NCBI RefSeq assembly: GCF_907164915.1
Contig: NC_061863.1
Location: 2,355,840 to 2,419,839 of the forward strand
DNA: 64,000 nt
Reading direction: 5' to 3'
From: Impatiens glandulifera
Taxonomy: Eukaryota > Streptophyta > Magnoliopsida > Ericales > Balsaminaceae
In this document: positions 10,050-21,800 of the stretch, piece by piece
How the letters are laid out: every line of letters begins with the position of its first letter
How positions within the stretch are numbered: the first letter of the stretch is position 1
Notes under the pieces: generated by a model
Seen by the model: only the letters and a program-made list of their open reading frames with translations
What the model was told of the DNA's origin: nothing
Databases searched by the model: none
Translations under genes and position numbers: made by a program

Positions 10050-10639
10050 CATAAATTCCAAATCTCATCCAAATCTAATACTTTCCCGTTATTATATTTT
10101 GTTTTCATTATTTTATAAAATTTAGGCATTTTACATTAATTTTATTTTCACAAACTCTAAAATAAATAATAAATACAAAATTATAATGACAACCAAATTG
10201 AAATAATATGTATAAAATCATACAAGATTTTTTTTCAAAACTATATAATTTTGTAATCCAACAACTTTAACTTAATTTAATATATGAATGACGTGTAATA
10301 TAAGTCTAATTTAATAATGTATATTTATAATCATTTATTTATATAGATATAAATGAAAATATATTGAAAATAATAAATTAAAATATAAAACTTATTTTAA
10401 AAATAAAAATACTAAACATGCTACTCTATAACTGTTTTTTATTATATCCTTATAAATTTAATCAAATTTCTTCTATATACAATTGTGTATAAATTATTAA
10501 ATTTTCCAATTTTTCTCTACACAAATAAAATAAATTTAATTATTCTTCTATTTAATATAGATTTTAAATAGCCAAAATGAAGACTTAATTAACAAAATAA
10601 TAGGATAAATATTTGACTCCCAATTACATTACTACCGAT
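10050..10639. other. AT-rich intergenic DNA
   Basis: No gene, RNA or repeat family is recognised between the MITE and the copia remnant. It could include the degraded outer part of the left copia LTR. Confidence 0.5.
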
Positions 10640-13600
10640 TACTAGAAGATTATTTCAAACTCATAAACAAATTAAAGATTAATTCAAACATAACAATGCT
10701 TCTCATAGACTAAACCCTAAACACTAAATCCTAGCATTCAGTTTATTCTTTTGCAAACTCTAAGCTTTTCTCTCAATTTGACGAAGACTTTTAACCATAA
10801 CGAATTGGTCAGAATATCTGTTGTTTGATCATTAGTTCTGCAATGCACTAACTTGACAACACTATTTTTAGTAAGATCTCTCAAGAAATGAAATCTGACA
10901 TAAATATATTTGCTTCGACCATGAAGAACATGATTCTTTGACAATTTGATAGTTGAACTGTTATTACACATTATTTAGTACTTCCCGACTGTGCCAACCC
11001 AAATTCCTCCAGAATTCTTCTCATCCAAATGCATTGACAACCACAATAAGCGGTTGCAACGAATTATGCTTCTGTCGTGGATAACTATGCTTTTGTCGTG
11101 GATAACGTTACAACAAGTTGTTTCTTAGATGCCCAAGTTACAACTTCTCCATTCAAAAGAAATACATATCCGCTTATACTCCTTCTACTTATACTCCTTC
11201 TATCGTCTATGTCTTCAGCATAATCACTATTCGTATAGACTGTTAATTCTCCAACAACTCTCTTTGCAGAACAAACTGAATGATAACGTACTTTTTAGAT
11301 AACGGAGCACTATTTTTGCAGCTTGCATGTGTTGTTCTGTAGGAGAAGCCACATATCTATTAAGTAAACATACCATGTACATCAGGTCTGGTCTTGTGGA
11401 CGTGATGTACATCAAGCTCCCTATCAATTGCTCATATAGTGTTGGATCCACTTTGTTTCTTCGCCTTCCTTTGAGAGTCTTGAACCCAACACAATTGGAT
11501 TCTTAACTACGTTTCCATACTATAGATTGATTTTCCAGAATTTCTCCAGCATACTTCCTTTGATGAATAAAATTCCCTTTTGCATCTTGAACCACTTCAA
11601 CCCCTAAGAAATACTTCAATCTTCCCCAATCGGTCATGTTGAATTCCTCTTTCATAGATGATTTGAACTTTTCAAGCATAAACAAATTATTCCCCATAAA
11701 GATCAAATCATCCATGTATAGACTGTGAATGAGCATTTTGTTACCTTCTTCAGTTTTGACAAATAGAGTATGTTCGTATTCGCACATTTAAAACCCTTCT
11801 TTGCTGAAGTATGCTTCGATTCGGCTATACCATGCGCGAGGAGCCTGTTTTAGACCGTATAAAGTCTTTGTGAGTTTATATACTTTATGCTCCTCTTCTC
11901 CTTTTATGTACCCTTGTGATTGCTCATCATACACATCTTCATATAGCTCCCATGAAAAAAGACGCTTTTGGCATCCAACTGATAGATACACAAACTTTTC
12001 TGAGCCGCCAATGCTAAGATCATGTGTATAATGTCTCATCGTGCTACTAGAGCAAATACATCATTGTAATACAACCCTTGTTGTTGTGTATAACCCTTGG
12101 CTACGAGTCTGGTCTTGTGTTTGTCTATTTCTCCTTTCTCATTTAACTTCGTTATGTAAACCCATTTCACCCCAATTATCTTTGCTCCCTTAGGCAACTC
12201 CGTAAGAGATCACGTTTTGTTTCTTTCTATTAAATCTAGTTCAGCCTCCATTTATTTTATCCATTTGTCATCTCCCTTAGTTTCATCAAACATGGTTGAA
12301 TCTACAAAAGAAATAAACATGACCATATTGGTGATCTCTTCTTCTTCAAAAAGCTTTTCCCCGGTTATGTAATCTTGTAAATAAGTGGGTGGTCTTCAAG
12401 TCTTAGAGATTTTAGGGATCTCCTCTGGTGTTTTTGCTACATCTTGTGGTATGTCCTTTGATGTTTCAGCTATATCTTGTGGTAATTCACCCTCATTATG
12501 ATTTGACTCACACTCTTCCCAGATCAGTTGTTCATCGTTTTATTTCTTTGGATGACTTTTCTGAGTTCTAACCTTTTTTCTTTTTCAAACACAACATCAC
12601 GACTTGTCACAACTTTCTCTATGACTGGATTGTACAACCGGTAACCCTTCGATCCATTGCTCACTCCGATTAGTACACATGTAATACTCTTAACATCCAA
12701 CTTCTTTCTTCTATGATTTGGAACATATACATGAGCAAAACAACCAAACACTCTAAAATAATTCACCATTATTTTTACTCCACTTCACATTTCTTCAGGT
12801 GTCTTTTCTTTAAGGACTGATGTTGAACTTCTGTTTAGGACGTGCACTACCCATCTTACTGCTTTGGCCTAGAAATTCTTAGGGACTTCTTTGTCCTTTA
12901 GAATACATCGTACCATGTTCATTATGGTACAATTCTTACGCTCAACTACTCTGTTTTGTTGTGGTGTAAATGCGGTTGTGAGTTGTTTGTTTATTCTCAT
13001 CTTTTCATTGAACATCTTAAACTCGTTAAATGTAAACTCTCCTACTCTGTCAGTTCTCAAACAAACCAATGTTTCTTCGGTTTGTCTCTCAACTTGTCTC
13101 CAAACTTTTCTATGTCATCAATGAAAGTAAGGATGTATTTCTTATCACGGTTTGAGGCTGGAGATATCGAACCACGAAGATCTGAATGTATTAATTGCAA
13201 TCTCCTTGATGAGCGCCACAAACTCTTCTTTGGAATGGTTTGCCGATGTTGTTTTCCAACTAAACAACTGACACAGGTTGCAGTTTCCTCTATGTTCTTT
13301 AGATGCGGTATACCCTTCACCATATTATGATAATTTAATGTTCTCATCCCCTTATAGTTGAGATGCTCGTACCTACAATGCCAAAGCTGAAACTCATCTG
13401 TTGTGGTAGTCTGTAAGCACTCTAACACAACATTCATTTGATTTTTTTATCGCTATGATCTTAAACAGTCTGTTCGTTCTCATCTTTGACTTTATGATCA
13501 TACCCAATTCAGGATGAAATAGCTTGAAGTCTCCATGCTTCATTCGAACTTTGCATCCTTTCTCGAGAAATTGTCAACTACTAAATATATTGTTTTTCAA

Positions 13601-14464
13601 GTCAGGTACATAATAAACATTAGTGACCGTACATAATCTTCCATCCAATTGTAGGCTCACGTTCCCTTTCCCCATCACTCCCAATTAGGAATTGTTCCCT
13701 TAGCTTCACTAAATGACAAAAAAAATGTCGAGTGCAGAGAACCTTTCCACACATGTGGTTGCTGCAACCTAAATCTAGAAACCAAACTTTTCCATTTTCT
13801 CATCTCTTGTGAGATCTATTAGTAACGTATCACAAGCCATCAACAACATGTCACCTTCTTTGCCATCTACTTTTGCGTAATTGGCTTTTCCACCCCAACT
13901 TGGACATCCGTATTGAAAATATCCGAGTTTGTGACAATTGAAACACTCTATAATTTCTTTGTTGAAGATCTTCCTCTACCTCTTCCTCTTCCTTAGCTTA
14001 ATCTTCCTCTGCCTCTACCATCTCGATATTTATAAGTGACTTTCAGCACTTGATCATCTCCACCATATGTCGTTTTTCTCATCTTCTGTTCATGCACCAA
14101 TAACGAGCTCCATAGAGCATCAACCGAGAGACTGTCGATATCATTTGACTCCTCAATTGAGCAAACAATATAATCAAAGTTCTCAATTAATGTGCGTAAA
14201 ATTTTCTCCACAATCTTGACATCTTGCATGTCATCTCCACAAATTCTCATGTCATTGGCCACCACCATCACTCTTGAGAAATAATCTGAAATGGACTATC
14301 CATTCTTCATCTCAAGCAACTAAAAAATCCTCTGTAACGTCTGTAGTTGAGCACGCTTCACTCTTGCATTTCCTTGGTACTTAGTCTTCATTGAATCCCA
14401 CAATTTCTTAGAAGTCCCTTTAGAGTGATCGTCTTGAGAATGAATTTGTCGATAGTGCTGAAGA

Positions 14465-14976
14465 TAAGAGTGTAAGCAAAACCGAAAAAATTGATCCGGA
14501 CCGAACCATTGAAAAACTGACCGAAATAATTATAAATCGACCGAACCGAGTTCTGGCTAGTTCATAATTTCTTGTACCGACCCTGACCGGTTCGGTTGAC
14601 AGTTTATATAATATAAAACCAACGGTTTAACTAACCGACCGTATATATACGTGTTTTGATAGTTTTATAAACAGATGTTCTTCTAGCCTAGTGGTAAAGG
14701 ATGAATATATGTTAATTTTTCTATTAGTTTAGTTTATATATATTTGATATTTTTTTATAAAACTCAACTATTTTTTCATTCTTTAATTTATTATATTATA
14801 ATTATTATTTTTTCAATGATTAAACTGATAAACTGACCGAACCGATTTTATAACCGCAAAACCGAATCGACCTTTAACCGACAACCGATGGATGAAGATT
14901 TTGAAAAACCGACACCAATAGTTGGGATGAATTTTTCAGTAAAAAAACCGACCGAACCGGACCGCTTACACCCTTA
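14465..14976. mobile_element. hAT-type MITE inserted in copia gag, 512 bp
   Basis: Ends TAAGAGTGTAAGCAAAACCG and, inverted, TAAGGGTGTAAGCGGTCCG form imperfect terminal inverted repeats. The flanks are a perfect 8-bp duplication GCTGAAGA (14457-14464 and 14977-14984). The ends are filled with CCGAACCG-type repeats and the centre is AT-rich with no coding capacity. The insertion splits the gag frame after 'KAKNYIFS', so it is younger than the copia element. Confidence 0.93.
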
Positions 14977-15210
14977 GCTGAAGATGTAGTTCTTTGCTTT
15001 TAGATCATTTAGTCTTGCTTCAACAAGGGTCTTCTTTTGTGCTTCGGACAATGTTTCTTCATCGGATGGCTCGACAAATCCATTTTTTACCACACTGAAA
15101 TATTCTTTTGACATAGTCTCCATCGAACTTAGGAATGCATGACTGGGCAAATTTGTTTGATTCTGCCATTTCACTCACCTGTGTTTAGTTCATTCACTCA
15201 CTTGTAATTA

Positions 15211-15226
15211 GTTCTTTGATACCAAA
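15211..15226 (-). other. Copia primer-binding site
   Basis: On the minus strand this reads TTTGGTATCAAAGAAC, close to TGGTATCAGAGC, which many plant copia elements use to pair with initiator tRNA-Met. It lies two bases from the proposed LTR edge. Confidence 0.75.
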
Positions 15227-15228
15227 CT

Positions 15229-15406
15229 TGTTGTTAATACATTATTAACTTGCTAGGATTTAAGTTTTTACTTATTCTTCTTTTTATTATTCTTCTTATT
15301 CTGAATAAAAAGAATAAGAAGAAATAATAGTACAACTACTTAACTCCTAATTAGTTGGAGATTATTTCAAACTCATAAACAAATTAAAACTAATTCAAAC
15401 CTAATA
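15229..15406 (-). repeat. Right-hand (5') LTR of the copia element, approximate
   Basis: It starts at TGTTGTTAATAC, next to the primer-binding-like site, and ends near CAAACCTAATA. The last 60 bp (GATTATTTCAAACTCATAAAC and neighbours) match the left LTR remnant ending near 10695, where the last bases read CAAACATAACA. The outer end is set by that match only. Confidence 0.6.
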
Positions 15407-15618
15407 ATTTCCTATCATTTTTAATATTACCTTAAAAATGTGATCATATATAAATTAATAATAAACTAAAAATGAAAGAGGAGGCCAATGATATATATAT
15501 ATATATATATTATTTATTTAAAAATAATTTTTTGAAATTAAGTATAATGGGAGGTTGGTGGTGTGTGGGTTGTTATTCTAGTTTTTCTTTATTTAAAAAA
15601 AATATATTCAATCCATCT

Positions 15619-15657
<39 letters not shown>

Positions 15658-15997
15658 TTTTTATTTTGAAAAATATCATATCTATTAAAAATTAAAATAT
15701 ATATATATATATATTATGATTAATAAAATTGTTATCATATATATAAAATTGTATTAAAATTTTCATATTCTTTTACAAGTATGTAATTTGTTTTCCTTTA
15801 ATTATAGTTTATCAGATTTGTAATATTACAAAATTAATAGAACAACTACTTAACTCATAATTAGTTGGAGATTATTTCAAACTCATAAACAAATTAAAAA
15901 CTAATTTAAACCTAACAATTTCCTATCATTTTTAATATTACCCTAAAAATGTGATCATATATAAATTAATAATAAACTAAAAATGAAATAGGAGGCC
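15332..15997. repeat. Direct repeat pair A (15332-15488 and 15842-15997)
   Basis: About 157 bp beginning ACAACTACTTAACTC and ending AGGAGGCCAAT occurs twice, about 510 bp apart, with few differences. The first copy covers the outer copia LTR end and its flank, so the duplication took place after the insertion. Confidence 0.88.
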
Positions 15998-17240
15998 AAT
16001 TTACGGTCTTGATAGAGATCTAGGACCGTGGATGATGGAACCCAAAACCGAGTGGTTCGACCAATGATCCTGCAGATGAAAGATTTACTAGACAAGTACT
16101 TTTCTATACGTTTTCTAAACTCACACAATGCTAATTATTCATGTATTTTATGTAAACAATACAAATGTTTTCAAAGTATGTTTTCATTGCATGTCCATGG
16201 TTTCTAAAGAATGATGATTTTATATAAGGGATATGGATTCAAAGGAATTGACGGATATAGGGGAGGATGACTACTGACATGAGCTCTGGTAGTCTGATTC
16301 CAAATATGGATGAATATTTATGGGACCAGAGTTACTAGCATGAGCTCTAGTTACTGTTGCCCACCTAAATGATGGTCCAAATAGGTCAAGGACTTCTAGG
16401 GTTGAACTCCTAATTGTGCCTAACCAAATACGACTCAAACAGATTCCTTACCTTTAGGATCAGCTCTGAAAGGTGTAGGGTCAAAATATGGCTCAAGATG
16501 TTACTGTACAGACTCCATGAATTCATATTTTCTAAACATGCCATTGGTGTTTATAAATTGATCATCTCTTTTTAAATGATGAACATTTTTATGCATATGT
16601 CTTCCATTTTAGAAGCAAAATATTTTAACATGTTTTAAGTACTTAATTGTTTGTTGAGTCATTAGACTCACTATGCTTGTGTGGTGTAGGTACCCAGTCC
16701 TAACTTTTATGCACTTGAAGGAATGAGGTTTGGAGAGGAGCAATCTGATGAACAGAATGTGGGAGGAGGGACTTATGCTACTTGGACTTAACTTGTTTTT
16801 TTTTTTTTGTATAAATGCTTAACTTATATTTTGGATATTTACTTGCTGTTTAAATGGAGCATATATATAAGACTTGTACAAAATTATGAGAGTTGTGAGT
16901 AAGTATAGATATTTTGTTGTAGTTCCTTTTGGCTGTAGTAATAAGTATGTATATAAATATTAATAGATACATCTATTTGAGTAGTTGTTTTGGGTTGTTA
17001 TTTTAGTTTTTATTTATTTAAAAAAAAGTATATTCAATCCATCTATCATTTATTTATATTTATATATATATATATTAAAAATGAAAAAATTATTATGTAT
17101 ATATGTATATATATATTATGATTAATAAAATTATTATCATATATATATATATATATATAATTGTATTAAATTTTTTATATTCTTCTACAAGTATTTAATT
17201 TGTTTTTCTTTAATTACAGTTCTTCAGATTTGTAATAACA
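15566..17240. repeat. Direct repeat pair B (about 15566-15835 and 16990-17240)
   Basis: Both copies share GGGTTGTTATT.TAGTTTTT, TATATTCAATCCATCTAT, an AT microsatellite and CTTTAATTA.AGTT..TCAGATTTGTAAT. Together with pair A the order is A-B-A'-C-B'. Confidence 0.8.
15998..16989 (+). repeat. Unclassified insert (segment C), perhaps LTR-derived
   Basis: This stretch of about 1 kb is less AT-rich than both sides and interrupts the A/B duplication pattern. It contains two related CATGAGCTCTGGTAGT / CATGAGCTCTAGTTACT segments (near 16278 and 16339) and a GTCATTAGACTCACTATGC...GGTGTAGGTACC stretch near 16660 that recalls gypsy LTRs. No long frame, tRNA or target duplication is seen. Confidence 0.35.
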
Positions 17241-18420
17241 TTATTTAGATTTTTTTTATTAGTCACCCTCTCTCATTTATTTATTTATATATATCACAAT
17301 TAACAAATTATAAATTAATATAAAAATTAAAAAATATTAATATTTATTTTAACCGTTTTTTATTTAATATTTAATATATCAAATTATATAATTCAATATA
17401 ATAAATTTATTAACTAATATAATTAATATATAACGGCATAATAGTTTTGATGTATTTTTTTAGATGTGAATTTTAGATATTATCAAACTAATTTAAATAT
17501 TAAGTAATTAATTTATTTATTTAATTAATTCAACTTTTATTTTATATTTAAGTTATTATGTATTTAAATTTCAATGTTCATTATTCATATTTTAATTTTT
17601 CTGACATACACAATTTTAAAATATAAATGATCTAATTCAATAAAACACCGTAATTTATAAAATAAATAATATAATTCACCTAAATAACCTCTTTTGGTCA
17701 TTTTATTTTTAAAATTTTTAAAATTTTTAAATATTTGTTTATATATATATATATATATAATTGTGAAACTAGGGTGACAAATTTAGATTTCAAACATATT
17801 TTTTTAAATTTCACGTTTTTTTACTTCTTTATGATTAAAGTTATACTTATACAAAACAATATTTGTCTTAATTGTTTCAAACGACTTAAACTAATTATTT
17901 ACTCGACATTTATAAGTAATAAATAAAAAAAAATTATATAACTAATTTAACTTACAAATTTTAATTGTATGTTTAAACTACTAATTCTCTGAAATGATAA
18001 GTTAATTTTAAAATAAATCATAATTTTGTATAACTTTAACGTGAACAAATCATAAATTTTTAAAGTTTAAAAAATAGATGTCAAGATTTATCATAACCAA
18101 TAGTCACAATTTGATCTATATAAATAATCAATCATATTTAGTTTTTTTATTTTACTTTTATTTATTTATTCTAATATCATATCTGTACAAATTTCATATT
18201 TTTTCTTTATACACGAATTATTTAAAAATAATAATAATAATCATATACTAAAAGATATATACATAATTTGTACATACTTTATATTTGTAATCTCATATAT
18301 AATTTACACATAATTAATTATAAGATCTTTATGTTTTTTTCACTTTGGGCTAAAAAAACCCAAACATTTTTCCTAAGGAAATGAATATATATCTGGGCTT
18401 TCTGCTTTCTCCATCCTCCG
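17241..18420. other. AT-rich upstream region of FBL15
   Basis: About 80 percent A+T with AT microsatellites. No gene is recognised. Composition changes sharply near 18400, where the leader of the next gene begins (a GA-rich stretch at 18440-18465). Confidence 0.55.
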
Positions 18421-18817
18421 AATTAAGATCGATCAATCAAGAGAGAGAGAGAGAAGAAAGAGAGTGCGTGTATTATCAGATGAGAGAAATCAACATATTG
18501 CGGGCGATCCTAATCTCGGGCTATAGATGAAGAACGAAAGATCTGACTAGATCCATCTTTAACTCTCTTTCATTTCTTCCGCGTCTTGTTCTTACTTCTA
18601 CTTACTTGCATCTGTGATAAATGATACAACTTTCATCCTATCGGTGAGAGTTTGTGTTTTTTGATCAGTTGCGGTTACATATTCTAGGGTTTTGTTGGTG
18701 TTTCGTCATTTCTTGAAGGAAAAAGCTAGGTTATCGAGGAATCTGCGAGATCTTGATTTAGGGTTTGGTGAAGATTTGTCTTTTGGTTCGTTCTTGCTGC
18801 TGGGTTTGTGCGATTGC

Positions 18818-21800
18818 ATGCTGTTTTGGCGTTGTTTGTGCTTTGGTGAAAAAGAAGAAGAAAAAGTTGAGGTTAAAGAAGATAACGTAATGAGTAAGGC
18901 GTCGTCTGACGAAGGTGAGCTAAAGTCTGAGGATATGGAAGAGGATGAGGCTGAGTCGATGATGTCTGGGTTCCCGTTTGGGAACGTTCAGGATTTTGAT
19001 GGGTCGATGGTACATTCTAGTGATGATGGTGGACATGGTAGTTTGCGAATTTTATCAATTCGTAGCAATCCTAACATGAGCTTGGGTCTTGGGTTATCTT
19101 CAGTGGCATCTTCATCTTCTTCTTTAGGGGCGATGGTGGTCAGAGGGGAATCTGATGGCAACCCTCTCAATAAACGTCCTAAAGTTAATCGTTTTCCAAT
19201 GTGAGTTTTACAATTCGATCTCAATTTTGTTCAATTACCTTTATTGATTCAAGATATTGTTGTAACTTGTGACTAATTACTTCAATCCAATGTGTACGCC
19301 ATTTTTAGTTTTGATGACCTTTTCTGCTCCCCTTTCTCTATAGTTTTTGGTGAACTTCTTCTCATTGAAATCATAGTTTATTTGGCATCTAATCCTTTCA
19401 ATTGAAGACATTTTATAGTGGTAGCTACCTAACCCCCCAAGTGGGTTGTCAAGGTTTATATCTTAACTACCTAAACCAAATACTTCCAACAAATTTATCC
19501 AGATAGAAATTATGGTGTTACATTACTGAGGAAACTGGGCATTATACCCTTTCTGTGATGGGATTACAGATCCCGAACTAGGCATAATCCTCTTTATGTC
19601 ACACTTCCTACACCGTTTCTAGTTTGGAATGACATTTAAGATTGTCTAGGTTTTAACTTTTCTTATGCTTCATTTTTTTGCTAGGGAAGGGGTGGGATTA
19701 GAACCCTCCATTTATAGGTTTAGTGCGTGACACTTTGCCACTCGTGTCAATGTCTTATCCCTATGCTTATTTTTGCTTATGAGTGATTAATTTAAGAAAA
19801 AATGGAGATCCCTATTATTTTGCTAAAACTGTAGATTTCATTAATTCGTGAGAGTGCATGCTCCCACAACAATGTAAATCAAAGTGTTAGCATGCATCTT
19901 TTGAATATCTAATGCCTTGTCAAAATAATATCTAATACTCACATCAATTGACAGGCAGAATAAAGAGTCTTTCGTAGTTTTTGGAGATAGGGATAGTCCC
20001 CATTCAGCTACAACGATCACAGATGCGGAGGATGGTAATCTGACAGACCGCAGATTTGACAACTTCTCCTTTAAGGATATCACTCTTCTCTCTCCCATGT
20101 TTGGTGGTAGTAGAGAACATCATATTAATGCTGTGGATGAGAGTGATGATCAAGGATTTGAAGATTTTATAACCAGAATGGATCTTACTGATGACTTATT
20201 GCATATGGTAGCCATGACCTTTGTTTTTTATTTAAATGAATTTATTGGTTCTGCAATGATCCATGTTATTAGCAGAAGATGATTCATTATGACATAAGTT
20301 ACACGATTGCATCAGGTATTTTCTTTCTTGAAGCATGTTGATCTTTTCCGGGCAGCTATGGTTTGTAGACAATGGCGTTCTGCTAGTGCCCATGAAGACT
20401 TTTGGCGATATCTTAATTTTGAGAATCGTAACATATCTCTTGAACAATGTAAGCTTTCTTTATTCCTTATTGATCCGACATCGCTTCTTCAAGGTGTTAA
20501 TGATTGGTGATTTACTGTATGATAAGTCTTAACACCTTAAGTGGCTTAGTTTTCACATACCATTGGAAATGTACCTTTTCCTATTCATAATTCAATAAGG
20601 TTGACGAATGCATATTGTTGTCCAGAAGTTTAGCATTTTGCTTGATATTATGTAATCAAGCTTCATGTCATGTTTTTTTAATACAAACCTGAAATTACAA
20701 GCATGCTAATCTAATATGTCATTTTGCTTATAGTTTCCTCTCACAAGCAATGCCAACATTTATATAACTAAATGGTTCGCCACTTTGCATTTTGGCATAT
20801 AAAAACGAGGGTTGTTTTCCTTACTTGCTTTTTGTTTTTTTAGTTTTTTCTCTATTTGATGCATTTCAAAAAGGATCTATTAAGAAAAGGGATTTGCAAA
20901 ATTTGAAAGAAAAAAAAAATCACCAATTCAAACGTAAAAGAGAGGGATTCGAACCTTCCGGAGATTCTCTGAAAAACAAGTTTGGTATTTAGATGTTTTT
21001 TGTACGAATGATTTGGCTTACCATGAATATTTTTTTATCTGACTGTAGTTTGCAAATTTCCCTAAACAATCTAAGGAAAACCTAAAATATGTAAATTAAT
21101 TGAAATTATAATAAAAATCTAGATGATAAAAGAGATAATAATAATAAAAATATTCTGAAAATACATGCTAATTTTTCTATCGGTAATTGGGCAGTTGTGG
21201 GTATATGCCAAAGGTATCCAAATGCCACTGGAGTGAATATTTGTGGTGCCCCTGCTGTTCACAACCTTGCAATGGTAGCTGTTTCATCATTAAGGTATAT
21301 GTTTATTTTCGTTGATCATTAAAGATGTTCTGTTGCAATTGCTTGCGACTTATCTATTTTTGTCAGGAATCTGGATACATTAACTGTGGGCAAAGGACAA
21401 TTAGCTGAACCCTTTTTCCAAGCTTTGACAGAGTGCTCTGCTTTAAGGAACTTGACCATTATTGACGGAAGTCTTGGCAATGGAATTCAAGAAATACCGA
21501 TATACCATGATCGATTGAAACATCTTCAGATTGTGAAATGTCGTGTGCTTCGAATTTGTGTCAGGTTAGATATAAAAAAAAATCTAGTATATGATTTTTT
21601 CAGAAAGTTCATAGAAAAAGATCAATAAAATTTGATGGTTTTGCAGGTGTCCCCAGCTTGAGACGTTATCTTTGAAGCGTAGTACTATGGCACATGCTGC
21701 ACTCAACTGTCCACTCTTGATTGATCTTGATATAGCCTCTTGCCATAAGCTCTCAGATGCTGCTATTAGATCAGCAGTAATATCATGCCCACTTTTAGAG

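Larger units (their letters stand above)
10640..15406 (-). mobile_element. Decayed Ty1/copia retrotransposon, minus strand
   Basis: Domains follow copia order on the minus strand. Gag starts near 15174 ('MKWQNQTNLPSHAFL') and continues near 14271-13993. Next are gag-pre-integrase near 13437 ('QLWHCRYEHLN'), integrase near 13069 ('CLRTDRVGEFTFNEF'), reverse transcriptase near 12039-11503 ('LYGLKQAPRAWYSRI', 'YMDDLIF') and RNase H down to 10738 ('IGSLMYITSTRPDLMYMV'). Order integrase before reverse transcriptase defines copia. Many stops and frameshifts break every domain, the integrase core is shortened, and a MITE sits in gag. A primer-binding-like site (15211-15226, minus TGGTATCAAAGAAC) lies beside the right LTR. 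The left LTR remnant ends near 10695, and the LTRs have diverged strongly, so the insertion is old. Confidence 0.88.

Noticed and set aside
18692..18817. Upstream in-frame Met of FBL15 at 18692
   Set aside because: It would add 42 residues with no counterpart in the family; the Cys-rich MLFWRCLCFGE start at 18818 fits better.
20930..20970. tRNA-like T-arm (minus GGTTCGAATCCCTCTC) in FBL15 intron 3
   Set aside because: Only the T-arm region fits; no acceptor stem, D arm or anticodon arm can be drawn around it. At most an old organelle-tRNA or SINE fragment.
20792..20992. 66-codon plus-strand frame in FBL15 intron 3
   Set aside because: The FBL15 splice model skips it cleanly and the translation is low-complexity Lys/Phe-rich sequence.
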